Source: Actinocorallia longicatena (lineage in GTDB: Bacteria > Actinomycetota > Actinomycetes > Streptosporangiales > Streptosporangiaceae). Taken from it: a DNA stretch of 64,000 nt. A program made the position numbers and the translations under genes. Shown one piece after another: positions 40,236 through 48,444 of this stretch (the stretch's first letter is position 1; every line of letters starts with the position of its first letter). Location of the stretch: NCBI RefSeq assembly GCF_039534125.1, contig NZ_BAAAUV010000020.1:62001-126000 (forward strand), given 5' to 3'. Below the pieces are notes generated by a model that made no database searches, was not told the origin of the DNA, and worked only from the letters and a program-made list of their open reading frames with translations.

Positions 40236-42317
40236 TTGAGCACCGCTGTTGAGGACGCCGTGGACGCAACCGGGTACTCCGCCCGGCACCTGTCGGTGCT
40301 GGAAGGTCTGGAGGCCGTACGCAAGCGCCCCGGCATGTACATCGGATCCACCGACAGCCGCGGGCTCATCCACTGTCTCTGGGAGATCGTGGACAACTGC
40401 GTCGATGAGGCGCTCGCCGGATACTGCACCCACGTCGACGTCGTCCTGCACAAGGACGGCTCGGTCTCGGTGGGCGACAACGGCCGCGGCATCCCCGTCG
40501 ACCTGGAGCCCAAGACCAAGCTGCCCGGAGTCGAGCTGGTGATGACCCGGCTGCACGCCGGCGGCAAGTTCGGCGGCGTCTCCTACACCGCCTCCGGCGG
40601 CCTGCACGGCGTCGGCGCCTCCGTCGTGAACGCGCTGTCGGCGCGGCTCGACGTCGAGGTCGACCGGTCCGGCTACACCCACCACATCTCCTTCCGGCGC
40701 GGACTTCCCGGCACCTTCGACGGAGCGGGGCCCGGCGCCCCCTTCACCAAGGAGTCCGGGGTCCACAAGGGCAAGCGGATCGTCAAGGGCAAGACCGGCA
40801 CCCGGACCCGGTTCTGGCCCGACTTCCAGATCTTCCTGAAGGACGCGACCATCGCGCTCGACCTGGTGCTCGACCGGATGCGGCAGACCGCGTTCCTGGT
40901 CCCCGGGCTGGAGATCTCGCTGCGTGACGAGCGTCCCGACGAGGTCTTCGAGGAGACCTTCCGGTACGACGGCGGCATCGCGGAGTTCACCACGTTCCTC
41001 GCCCAGGACCCGCCCCTGTGCGACACGCTGCGCATCGGCGGCCAGGGCCACTTCACCGAGACCGTCCCGGTCCTCGACGACCTCGGCCACCTCGTCCCCA
41101 CCGATGTCGCCCGCGAGCTCGACGTGGACGTCGCGATGCGCTGGGGCACCGGCTACGACACCAAGGTCCGCAGCTTCGTCAACGTCATCGCGACCCCCAA
41201 GCACGGCACCCATGTGCAGGGCTTCGACCGCGCGCTGGTGAAGACCGTCAACGAGCAGCTCCGCGCGGTGAAGCTGCTGAAGAACGGCGACGACAACGTC
41301 ACCAAGGACGACATTCTCGAGGGCATGACGGCCATCGTCACCGTCCGGCTGCCGGAGCCGCAGTTCGAGGGCCAGACCAAGGAGATCCTCGGCACCTCCG
41401 ACGCCAACCGGATCGTCTTCAACGTCGTCTGCCGCGAGCTGAAGGCCATCTTCGAGAACCCGGGCCGGGCCCAGAAGCTCCAGCACCGCGCCGTTCTCGA
41501 GAAGATCGTCGGGGCGGCGAAGACCCGCATCGCCGCCCGCACCCAGCGTGACAACCAGCGCCGCAAGAACGCCCTGGAGAGCTCGGCGCTCCCGGCCAAG
41601 CTGGTCGACTGCCGCACCACCGACGACCGCAGTGAGCTGTTCATCGTCGAGGGCGACAGCGCCCTGGGCACCGCGAAGATGGCGCGCGACTCGGAGTTCC
41701 AGGCGCTGCTCCCGATCCGGGGCAAGATCCTGAACGTCCAGAAGTCGTCGGTCGCGGACATGCTCAAGAACACCGAGTGCGCCGCGATCATCCAGGTGGT
41801 CGGGGCGGGTTCGGGGCGCACCTTCGACGTCGACTCCGCCCGCTACGGCAAGATCATCCTGATGGCGGACGCCGACGTCGACGGCGCCCACATCCGCTGC
41901 CTGCTGCTGACCCTGCTGCACCGCTACATGCGTCCGATGATCGAGTCGGGCCGGGTGTACGCCGCGGTCCCGCCGCTGCACCGCATCCAGCTCACCAACC
42001 CCAAGCGGGGCATGGACAAGTACATCTACTGCTACTCCGACGCCGAGCTGCGCCGCAAGCTCGTCGAGCTGGAGCGCAAGGGCCTGCGCTGGAAGGAACC
42101 GCCCCAGCGCTACAAGGGCCTGGGAGAGATGGACGCCGACCAGCTCGCCGAGACCACGATGGATCCGCGCCACCGCACCCTGCGCCGCATCCGCATCGAG
42201 GACACCGAGGTCGCGAACTCGATGTTCGACCTGCTGATGGGCAGCGAGGTCCCGCCGCGCCGCGAGTTCATCATCGCCGGCGCCGCGGAGATCGACGAGA
42301 GCCGCATCGACACCTGA
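40236..42317 (+). CDS. parE: DNA gyrase/topoisomerase IV subunit B
   Basis: A 693-residue type IIA topoisomerase ATPase subunit. The GHKL ATPase has EIVDNCVDEALAG and DNGRGIPV and GGLHGVGASVVNALS; the TOPRIM domain has LFIVEGDSALGTAKMARD and MADADVDGAHI; the C-terminus has QRYKGLGEMDADQL. The start is a TTG with GAGGAG 5 bp upstream. In actinomycetes a second GyrB-like subunit lies near the principal sigma factor gene, with its A subunit a little downstream, exactly as here (48445-50928). I therefore prefer topoisomerase IV ParE to GyrB. Confidence 0.93.
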   Translation: MSTAVEDAVDATGYSARHLSVLEGLEAVRKRPGMYIGSTDSRGLIHCLWEIVDNCVDEALAGYCTHVDVVLHKDGSVSVGDNGRGIPVDLEPKTKLPGVELVMTRLHAGGKFGGVSYTASGGLHGVGASVVNALSARLDVEVDRSGYTHHISFRRGLPGTFDGAGPGAPFTKESGVHKGKRIVKGKTGTRTRFWPDFQIFLKDATIALDLVLDRMRQTAFLVPGLEISLRDERPDEVFEETFRYDGGIAEFTTFLAQDPPLCDTLRIGGQGHFTETVPVLDDLGHLVPTDVARELDVDVAMRWGTGYDTKVRSFVNVIATPKHGTHVQGFDRALVKTVNEQLRAVKLLKNGDDNVTKDDILEGMTAIVTVRLPEPQFEGQTKEILGTSDANRIVFNVVCRELKAIFENPGRAQKLQHRAVLEKIVGAAKTRIAARTQRDNQRRKNALESSALPAKLVDCRTTDDRSELFIVEGDSALGTAKMARDSEFQALLPIRGKILNVQKSSVADMLKNTECAAIIQVVGAGSGRTFDVDSARYGKIILMADADVDGAHIRCLLLTLLHRYMRPMIESGRVYAAVPPLHRIQLTNPKRGMDKYIYCYSDAELRRKLVELERKGLRWKEPPQRYKGLGEMDADQLAETTMDPRHRTLRRIRIEDTEVANSMFDLLMGSEVPPRREFIIAGAAEIDESRIDT

Positions 42318-42323
42318 GCGCCT

Positions 42324-42353
42324 CTCAGGGGTATTCGACTCAGGGGTACTCGA
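42324..42353 (-). repeat. 15-bp tandem duplication giving two in-frame stop codons
   Basis: Two adjacent 15-bp copies (42324-42338 and 42339-42353) differ at one base. On the minus strand they code VEYP-stop twice in frame, so the SDR gene has a duplicated C-terminus and stop. Confidence 0.95.
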
Positions 42354-43224
42354 CGCCCGTCAGCTTCTCGGACAGCTCCCAGAAGCGGCGGGCGGCGGCC
42401 TCGTCGGTGGCGGCCTTGACGGGCCGCACCAGCTTGGGGTGGCCGCGCATGTCGCCGAGGCCGTCGGGGCCGTAGTACTCGCCGGGCTTCACGCCGGGGG
42501 CGGTGGCCGCGTAGAGCTGGGGGAGGGCGCCCATCGCCGCGGACTGGGCCAGCAGCAGGTTGCTCGGCTTCATCAGCAGGTTCATCAGGCCGCGGGGGCC
42601 GGTGCTCTGGAGGTTGGTGGCCGCGTAGCCGGGGTGGGCCATGAGCGCGGTGACCGGCAGCCCGGCGGTGGCCAGGCGGCGGGCCAGTTCCAGGGTGAAC
42701 AGCTGGTTGGCCAGCTTGGACTGGGCGTAGTAGGTGGTGGGGGAGTAGGACTTCGCGCCGTTGAGGTCGTCGAAGTCGATCTTTCCCCGGGAGGCGAGGC
42801 CCGAGCTCACGGTGACCACGCGGGGGGCGTCGCCCTTGGCCAGCTTGCCGAGCAGCAGGCCGGTCAGCGCGAAGTGGGCGAGGTGATTGGTGCCGAGCTG
42901 GAGTTCGAAGCCCTGCTGGGTGAGGGTGCGCGGCGGCATCATGACACCCGCGTTGTTGACCAGGACGTCGACCTTGGTGACGGTCTCCGCGAAGGCGTGG
43001 ACGGAGTCGAGGTCGGCGAGGTCGAGCTGGCGGAGTTCGAGGTTGCCGTCGAGGCGCTCCAGTGCGGCCCTGCCCTTGGCCTGGTCGCGGACGGCCATGA
43101 TGACGTGGGCACCGTGGGCGGCGAGCGCGCGGGTGGTCTCGAGGCCGAGGCCGCTGTTCGCGCCGGTGACCACGAAGGTGCGGCCGGTCTGGTCGGGGAT
43201 GTCGGAGCTCTTCCACTTGGTCAT
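42340..43224 (-). CDS. Short-chain dehydrogenase/reductase
   Basis: A 294-residue SDR oxidoreductase. The NAD(P)-binding motif VVTGANSGLGLETT, the NNAGVM motif and the catalytic YYAQSKLAN (Tyr and Lys) with a preceding serine (VTVSSGLAS) are intact. It resembles protochlorophyllide-reductase/retinol-dehydrogenase-like SDRs. The ATG at 43224 is 81 bp from the divergent TetR start, so that regulator probably controls it. The substrate is unknown. Confidence 0.9.
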   Translation of the reverse strand: MTKWKSSDIPDQTGRTFVVTGANSGLGLETTRALAAHGAHVIMAVRDQAKGRAALERLDGNLELRQLDLADLDSVHAFAETVTKVDVLVNNAGVMMPPRTLTQQGFELQLGTNHLAHFALTGLLLGKLAKGDAPRVVTVSSGLASRGKIDFDDLNGAKSYSPTTYYAQSKLANQLFTLELARRLATAGLPVTALMAHPGYAATNLQSTGPRGLMNLLMKPSNLLLAQSAAMGALPQLYAATAPGVKPGEYYGPDGLGDMRGHPKLVRPVKAATDEAAARRFWELSEKLTGVEYP

Positions 43225-43305
43225 GGGGCCAGCCTTTCCTGGGTGGCACTGAGTGTCAATACCGGCATGAAGTGGCCTGGCCGACACCCTTGATACAGTT
43301 CTGGG

Positions 43306-43905
43306 GTGATCTGGAAGGCGTCCCCGTCGTCGATGGCCGAGCGCAAGCGGCAGGTCGTCCGGGAGGAGCTCGGCGAGGTGGCGCTGAAGCTGCTGGCCGT
43401 CCAGGGGTTCGAGGGCACGACCATCGAGCAGATCGTGGCGGCGGCCGGGGTGTCGCGGCGGACCTTCTTCCGGTACTTCAAGTCCAAGGAAGACGTGATC
43501 ATCGAGTTCCTCGGTGATCTCGGCGACTTCATGCTGGCCGAGCTGGTGGCGCGGCCGGTCGACGAGCCCCCGCTGGTGGCGCTGCGACGGGCGTTCGGGG
43601 CGGCCGTGGACCTGATCGCGGAGTTCCCGCAGAAGTCGGTGGCCCTCGCCCGGCTGACCCTGTGCACGCCCGTCCTGCGCGGCCGCTACCTCGACCGGCA
43701 GGCCGACCTCGCCCGCGAGATGGCCGCCGAGCTCGCCAGGCGGGCCGGTGTCCCGGCCCGCGACCTGCGGCTGGAGCTGACGGCCGCCGTCGCGCTCACC
43801 GCCTACGCGCTGTCCCTGGAACGCTGGTCGGAGGACGGCGGCGACACCGACCTCGGAGCGCTGCTGAACGAGGCTTTCGCGGCGATCCCCGGTCAAGATC
43901 ATTGA
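43306..43905 (+). CDS. TetR family regulator
   Basis: A 199-residue regulator with an N-terminal HTH (EGTTIEQIVAAAGVSRRTFFRYF, key residues VSRRTFFRYF) and an alpha-helical ligand domain. It is divergent from an SDR gene and probably represses that gene and itself. The annotated GTG at 43306 lacks a ribosome site; an ATG at 43333 (MAERKRQVV) would give 190 residues and a more typical TetR beginning. It is followed 63 bp later by an old-yellow-enzyme gene. Confidence 0.88.
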   Translation: MIWKASPSSMAERKRQVVREELGEVALKLLAVQGFEGTTIEQIVAAAGVSRRTFFRYFKSKEDVIIEFLGDLGDFMLAELVARPVDEPPLVALRRAFGAAVDLIAEFPQKSVALARLTLCTPVLRGRYLDRQADLAREMAAELARRAGVPARDLRLELTAAVALTAYALSLERWSEDGGDTDLGALLNEAFAAIPGQDH

Positions 43906-43968
43906 GGAGCGGGGGCGGCCGGCGCTAGGATGCGTTCGGGCGCGAATCCACCACGGGAAGGATTCGTC

Positions 43969-45126
43969 ATGCCCTCAGTCTTCGAACCCGCTCGGCTCGG
44001 GCCGCTGACCTTGCGCAACAGGGTCATCAAGGCGGCGACCTTCGAGGGCGCCACCCCCGACTCCCTCGTCACCGACGAGCTGATCGACTACCATCGGCGA
44101 CCGTCCGCGGGGGGCGTGGGGATGACGACCGTCGCCTACTGCGCGGTCGCTCCCGAGGGGCGGACCGAACGCGGCCAGATCTGGATGCGGCCCGAGGCGG
44201 TACCGGGGTTGCGGCGGCTGACGGCGGCCGTCCATGCCGAGGGGGCGCTGGCCTCGGCGCAGATCGGGCACGCGGGGCCCGTCGCCGACGCCCACTCCAA
44301 CCGGCTGCCCGCGCTGTCGTCTGGCCGGTTCTTCAACCCGATCGGCCGCCGGTTCACCCGTCCCGCGACCGCCGCCGACATCGAGCGGGTGACCGCGGCG
44401 CACGCCTCGGCGGCACTGCTGGCGATCGAGGCGGGCTTCGACGCGGTGGAGATCCACTTCGGGCACAACTACCTGGCGAGCGCCTTTCTCAGCCCGCTGC
44501 TGAACAAGCGCGACGACGCGTTCGGGGGATCGCTGGAGAACCGGGCGAAGGTCGCTCTCGGGATCGCGCGGGCCGTCCGGGAGGCGGTCGGGGACCGGAT
44601 CGCGGTCACCGCGAAGCTCAACATGCGCGACGGGATCCGCGGCGGGCTGGAGATCGAGGAGAGCCTCCAGGTGGCGGCCTGGCTGGAGGCGGAGGGGACC
44701 GTCGACGCCCTGGAGCTGACCGCGGGAAGCTCCCTGCTCAACCCGATGTACCTGTTCCGCGGCGGTGCCCCGGTGAAGGAGTTCGCGGCGAACTTTCCGC
44801 TGCCGCTGCGCCTGGGGATGCGCCTCAGCGGCACCCGCTTCCTCAAGGCCTACCCCTACAAGGACCTCTACCTGCTGGAGCACGCCAGGCGCTTCCGCGA
44901 CGCCCTCTCGCTCCCGCTGATCCTGCTGGGCGGCGTCACCGACCGGGCGTCCATGGACCGGGCGATGGCCGAGGGGTTCGAGTTCGTCGCGATGGCGCGG
45001 GCGCTCCTGCGCGAGCCGGATCTGCTCCGGCGCATCGAGTCCGATCCGGGGACCCCGGCGCTGTGCATCCACTGCAACCGCTGCATGCCGACGATCTACA
45101 CCGGCACCCGCTGCCCGGTGATCTGA
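43969..45126 (+). CDS. NADH:flavin oxidoreductase (old yellow enzyme family)
   Basis: A 385-residue FMN-binding TIM-barrel protein. It begins FEPARLGPLTLRNRVIKAAT; the active-site region EIHFGHNYLASAFLSPLLN and DAFGGSLENRAK, and the phosphate-binding VAMARALLREPDL, are diagnostic. The C-terminal CIHCNRCMPTIYTGTRC carries a cysteine cluster like that of the 2,4-dienoyl-CoA reductase type, but here the protein ends and lacks the second FAD/NADH domain. The ATG at 43969 has GGGAAGGA upstream. Confidence 0.9.
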   Translation: MPSVFEPARLGPLTLRNRVIKAATFEGATPDSLVTDELIDYHRRPSAGGVGMTTVAYCAVAPEGRTERGQIWMRPEAVPGLRRLTAAVHAEGALASAQIGHAGPVADAHSNRLPALSSGRFFNPIGRRFTRPATAADIERVTAAHASAALLAIEAGFDAVEIHFGHNYLASAFLSPLLNKRDDAFGGSLENRAKVALGIARAVREAVGDRIAVTAKLNMRDGIRGGLEIEESLQVAAWLEAEGTVDALELTAGSSLLNPMYLFRGGAPVKEFAANFPLPLRLGMRLSGTRFLKAYPYKDLYLLEHARRFRDALSLPLILLGGVTDRASMDRAMAEGFEFVAMARALLREPDLLRRIESDPGTPALCIHCNRCMPTIYTGTRCPVI

Positions 45127-45134
45127 GGCCGGAG

Positions 45135-45158
45135 GGGTCCCGTCGCGCCGCGGGACCC
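45135..45158. terminator. Hairpin between convergent genes
   Basis: GGGTCCCG (45135-45142) pairs with CGGGACCC (45151-45158) in the 43-bp gap between the stops of the flavin oxidoreductase and MFS genes. It is likely a bidirectional terminator without a T-tract. Confidence 0.65.
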
Positions 45159-45169
45159 TGTCTGAACGG

Positions 45170-46783
45170 TCAGTGCGCGCTTCCGCCGGTGGCCGGGGTG
45201 CGGCCGTGGCGCATCAGGTAGGCGGCGACGAGGGCCACCACGGAGGTGCCCGCCACGAGCCAGAAGCTGAGCTCGTAGGCGTTGTCGGCGAAGATCCCGT
45301 TGATCTCGCTGGTGGCGGGGGGCTGCGGGCCGACGGCGACGACGGCCTTGACCGGGTTGGCGTTCAGGAAGGCCGTGGAGATGGCCAGCCCGATCGCGAC
45401 GCCCATGGACTGCATGACACCGAGCATTCCGGCGCTGACGCCCTGCTGCTCGGCGGGGACCGCCTCGATGATGAGGTTGGGCGCGGTGGCGTAGTAGGCA
45501 CCGAAGGCGATGCCGAAGGGGATGCTGAGCAGGGTCAGCCAGACCCACTCGTGCGGGGTGAGGGCGTACAGGACGGCCGTCGCGACGAACGTGACCAGCG
45601 CGAGCAGCAGCGGCAGCCGCGCTCCGACCCTGCGCGACCAGGCTCCGGCCAGCGCGCCCGCGATCATCGCGACCAGGCCGAGCCAGATGGCGAGATGCGT
45701 GGCGTACTCCATGAGGGACCAGCCCTCGCCGTAGCTGTACCCGGGATCGAAGGTGACGTTCACGGCCTGCGGCGGGACCGGCTGGCCGGTCAGCTTGGTG
45801 ACCGTGTCGACGGTGCCCTGCACGACCAGGGACCTGGTGGCGTCCTCGGGAGGCGTCAGGGTCAGGTAGCCCATCGTGTAGGAGTGGACGCCGACCATGA
45901 AGCCGGCGAACAGGCCGACCACGAGCACGGTGCTCACCCGCGGATCGAACAGCAGCTTCATGTCCATGATGGGCTGGGTGGCGCGCCGCTCGACGGCCAC
46001 GAACGCCGCGACGAGGACGACGCCCGCGACCGCCCACAGCCACGCGGACGGCCTGCTCCAGCCCCAGTCCTGGCCCTTGTCGACGTAGACGAGGATCAGG
46101 CCGACGCCGATCGCGAGCAGGGCTGCGCCGACGATGTCGAGGCGTTCGCGGGTGCGGAGCCCGGACTCGGGGACCAGGAACCACACGAGCGGGAACACCA
46201 CGAGCGTGTAGATGAACAGGAACCAGAAGATGGCCCGCCAGCTGTGGTTGTCGACCAGCCAGCCGCCGAGCACCGGGGCGATGAGGGCGGAGAAGCCGAG
46301 GCCGGTCGAGGTGATGCCGATGCCGAGCGGGACGAGATGCCGGGGGAGCAGGTCGCGGATCAGCCCGTAGGCGATGACCGCGGTGGCGATCGCGATGGCC
46401 TGGAACGCGCGTCCGGCGAGGAACACGCCCCAGCTGCTGGTCGTCGCGCAGACGAGGCAGCCGACGAGGAAGAAGCCGCCGCACACGAGGAACATGCGCT
46501 TCTTGCCCCAGATGTCGGCCATCTTGCCGATGAGAGGGGAGACGGCCGCGCCGATCAGGCCGAAGATGATGATCGCCCACGTGAGGTTCGCGCCGGCCGA
46601 GGGGAAGGCCGGGCCGATCTTCTGGAGCGCGGCGGAGACCATCGTGTACTGGAGCGGGGCGACCTCGGTAAACAGGACGATGACGGTGAGGACGGTGAAG
46701 ATCCGCGCCTTGGACGCGCCGTCGAGGCGTCCGGTCGGATCGCCGGACCCTTCCGGGGGAGCAGTGGTGGGGGTGGTGGACAC
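45170..46783 (-). CDS. MFS drug-resistance transporter (14-helix, DHA2 type)
   Basis: A 537-residue major facilitator with about 14 membrane helices, the DHA2 layout. Motif A is seen as GKMADIWGKKRMF between helices 2 and 3, and the motif C-like GLGFSALIAPVLGGWLVD follows. A long extracytoplasmic loop lies about residues 330-375. I chose the GTG at 46783, just after GGAGGG, because an upstream ATG at 46816 lies inside a perfect inverted repeat that looks like an operator. The substrate is unknown. Confidence 0.88.
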   Translation of the reverse strand: MSTTPTTAPPEGSGDPTGRLDGASKARIFTVLTVIVLFTEVAPLQYTMVSAALQKIGPAFPSAGANLTWAIIIFGLIGAAVSPLIGKMADIWGKKRMFLVCGGFFLVGCLVCATTSSWGVFLAGRAFQAIAIATAVIAYGLIRDLLPRHLVPLGIGITSTGLGFSALIAPVLGGWLVDNHSWRAIFWFLFIYTLVVFPLVWFLVPESGLRTRERLDIVGAALLAIGVGLILVYVDKGQDWGWSRPSAWLWAVAGVVLVAAFVAVERRATQPIMDMKLLFDPRVSTVLVVGLFAGFMVGVHSYTMGYLTLTPPEDATRSLVVQGTVDTVTKLTGQPVPPQAVNVTFDPGYSYGEGWSLMEYATHLAIWLGLVAMIAGALAGAWSRRVGARLPLLLALVTFVATAVLYALTPHEWVWLTLLSIPFGIAFGAYYATAPNLIIEAVPAEQQGVSAGMLGVMQSMGVAIGLAISTAFLNANPVKAVVAVGPQPPATSEINGIFADNAYELSFWLVAGTSVVALVAAYLMRHGRTPATGGSAH

Positions 46784-46800
46784 ATACCCTCCGATGACTA

Positions 46801-46818
46801 GTGTGAGATGGCTCACAC
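46801..46818. promoter_or_regulatory. Perfect inverted repeat upstream of the MFS gene, likely operator
   Basis: GTGTGAGATGGCTCACAC has 7-bp perfect arms with a 4-bp centre and ends 18 bp before the MFS start codon. Its position suits a repressor site. No TetR gene is directly adjacent, so the controlling protein is not identified. Confidence 0.55.
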
Positions 46819-46899
46819 GTCTGGCTGTGGCACCGGTATAGCCCCCAGGCTCGCCGGGTGGAAGGCCCGATTGTTCGCTTGTGCACCCTTAACCCCCGG

Positions 46900-46947
46900 T
46901 CGACCGTCCGGTCAATCATTCGGGGGTCCGGGGTTCAACGACCGGTC
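46900..46947. promoter_or_regulatory. GACCG/CGGTC repeated operator-like elements
   Basis: TCGACCGTCCGGTCAA (46900-46915) is a near-perfect inverted repeat with 7-bp arms and one mismatch. GACCGGTC (46940-46947), within CGACCGGTCAAC, is a second palindrome of the same core. Both lie in the divergent region between the MFS gene and the small hypothetical gene, and could be two sites for one dimeric regulator. Confidence 0.4.
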
Positions 46948-46957
46948 AACCCGCGCG

Positions 46958-47332
46958 ATGCCCGGCCCGCTCCTGGGCACGCTGGGCAGCGTGCAGAACA
47001 GCGAAATGATCGCCGACTACCTCCTGGGCCGGGCGCGCTGGCGCCTCGACCGCGCCGAGCTCGACGACGAGGGCCGCAACGCCCGCGCGGCCCTCTCCCT
47101 CTTCGACGCCGCGTCCTACATCCGCGCCCTCGGCGACGGCGACCGCCTGATCCTGCGCCTGCACGCCGCCGGCCGCTTCGCCCACGGCCGCTACGACCCG
47201 GGTCCCGAGGGCGAACGCCTCATCCGTTCCTGGAACTACGACGCCCCGGACGGCGGCCCCCACCAGCTCCTGGTCACCCTCGCCGACTCCGTAGCCCGGG
47301 GCCTGGTCCCGGGGCAGCGCCCTTCCCGCTGA
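46958..47332 (+). CDS. Small hypothetical protein
   Basis: A 124-residue soluble protein that I do not recognise. Helical charged stretches dominate (YLLGRARWRLDRAELDDEG, then ALSLFDAASYIRAL). The start is uncertain: ATG 46958 is taken, but a GTG at 46991 or an ATG further in (MIADYLLGR) would also work. It is divergent from the MFS gene with shared operator-like palindromes between them. Confidence 0.55.
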   Translation: MPGPLLGTLGSVQNSEMIADYLLGRARWRLDRAELDDEGRNARAALSLFDAASYIRALGDGDRLILRLHAAGRFAHGRYDPGPEGERLIRSWNYDAPDGGPHQLLVTLADSVARGLVPGQRPSR

Positions 47333-47353
47333 GCGGGGCCGGCCTCGCGCAGG

Positions 47354-47905
47354 TCACGGCCTCCACTTGATGCCGCAGCCGAGGCTGGGGTCGTGGGGCT
47401 CGGGGACCGGCTGCTTCGCCAGGACGAGGTCCAGGGCCCTGCGGAGGGTCTCGCCGGTGGCGGGGACGTCGTTGCTCGGGCGGGCGCCGTCGAACTGGCC
47501 GCGGTAGGCGAGGGTGCGGGCGGTGTCGTAGAGGAAGAAGTCGGGGGTGCAGGCGGCGCGGTAGGCGCGGGCCACGTCCTGGGACTCGTCGACCAGGTAG
47601 GGGAAGGTGAAGCCCGCCCTGGTCACCTGCTCCGCGAGCCGCTCGGGGGCGTCGGCGGGGTAGCCGGTGGTGTCGTTGCTGCTGATGGCGACGGTCGCCA
47701 CGCCTCTGGCCAGGTACTCGGCGGTGAGGGCGCCGAGACCGTTCTCGATGCGCTTCACGTAGGGGCAGTGGTTCGACAGGAAGACCACGAGCAGCGCCGG
47801 GGCGTCGGCGAAGTCGCCGAGGGAGAGCTCGCGGCCGTCGACGGCGGGCAGCGAGAACCCGGGTGCGGGCGTGCCGAGGGGGACGAGGAACGACTGGATG
47901 GCCAT
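47354..47905 (-). CDS. Thioredoxin-like/redoxin family protein
   Basis: A 183-residue thioredoxin-fold protein of the AhpC/TSA-like redoxin group. After the start GTPAPGFSLPAVDGRELSL, the strand and first active-site segment read VVFLSNHCPYVKRIENG, with one Cys in place of the CxxC pair, followed by CTPDFFLYD with a conserved cis-Pro region. The single-Cys site suggests a peroxiredoxin-like or thiol-transfer role rather than disulfide reduction. It has no signal peptide. A further cysteine near the C-terminus (SLGCGIKW) is typical of this subgroup. Confidence 0.88.
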   Translation of the reverse strand: MAIQSFLVPLGTPAPGFSLPAVDGRELSLGDFADAPALLVVFLSNHCPYVKRIENGLGALTAEYLARGVATVAISSNDTTGYPADAPERLAEQVTRAGFTFPYLVDESQDVARAYRAACTPDFFLYDTARTLAYRGQFDGARPSNDVPATGETLRRALDLVLAKQPVPEPHDPSLGCGIKWRP

Positions 47906-48012
47906 GCGCCCATCGTGCCATCACGGCCGCCGCCGCGGATGAACGGTCCGTGACGACGGCCTTGACCGAGCGCTTGGTAGGCTCCCGTCAGTCGAGAATC
48001 AGGGAGCCCTCC

Positions 48013-48378
48013 ATGCCCACTCAGGAACACATGAAGGCCGTCATGCAGTCCTACATCGACGGTTTCGCGGCGGGTGACGCGGCGGCGCTCGCGGCGCTCT
48101 TCGCCGAGGACGCGGTCATCGAGGACCCCGTCGGCAACCCCGAGATCCACGGCCGTGAGGCGATCGCGGAGTTCTACGCCAACGCGGTGGCGTCGGGGGC
48201 GAAGCTCACGCTGGACGCACCGATCCGCGGGTCCCACGGGAGCAAGGCGGCGATGGCCTTCACCGTCGAGGTGCCGGGCCTCATGCGGATCCGGGCCGTC
48301 GACACGATGGCGTTCAACGAGGAGGGCCTGGTCGTGCGCATGGAGGCCTTCTGGGGGCCCGAGGACATCGAGATGTGA
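48013..48378 (+). CDS. Ketosteroid isomerase-like protein (SnoaL/NTF2 fold)
   Basis: A 121-residue NTF2-fold protein closely resembling bacterial delta-5-3-ketosteroid isomerase. Tyr14, Asp38 (in IEDPVG) and Asp97 (in RAVDTMAF) fall where the known enzyme has its catalytic Tyr14, Asp38 and Asp99. This is good evidence for an active isomerase of a ketosteroid-like substrate. The ATG follows AGGGAG at 6 bp. No steroid-degradation cluster surrounds it; it converges on the topoisomerase A gene over a strong terminator hairpin. Confidence 0.85.
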   Translation: MPTQEHMKAVMQSYIDGFAAGDAAALAALFAEDAVIEDPVGNPEIHGREAIAEFYANAVASGAKLTLDAPIRGSHGSKAAMAFTVEVPGLMRIRAVDTMAFNEEGLVVRMEAFWGPEDIEM

Positions 48379-48401
48379 GCGAGCACGGCGGAGCGGAGGT
48401 C

Positions 48402-48433
48402 ACGGGAGGCGGCCGGTCGGTGCCGCCTCCCGT
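48402..48433. terminator. Strong bidirectional terminator hairpin
   Basis: A perfect 12-bp stem (48402-48413 with 48422-48433) and an 8-nt loop lie between the convergent ketosteroid-isomerase-like and topoisomerase A genes. Confidence 0.8.
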
Positions 48434-48444
48434 TCGCGGTCCGG

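Noticed and set aside
44469..44846. Minus-strand frame inside the old yellow enzyme gene
   Set aside because: Antisense shadow with arginine/serine-rich translation and no start signal.
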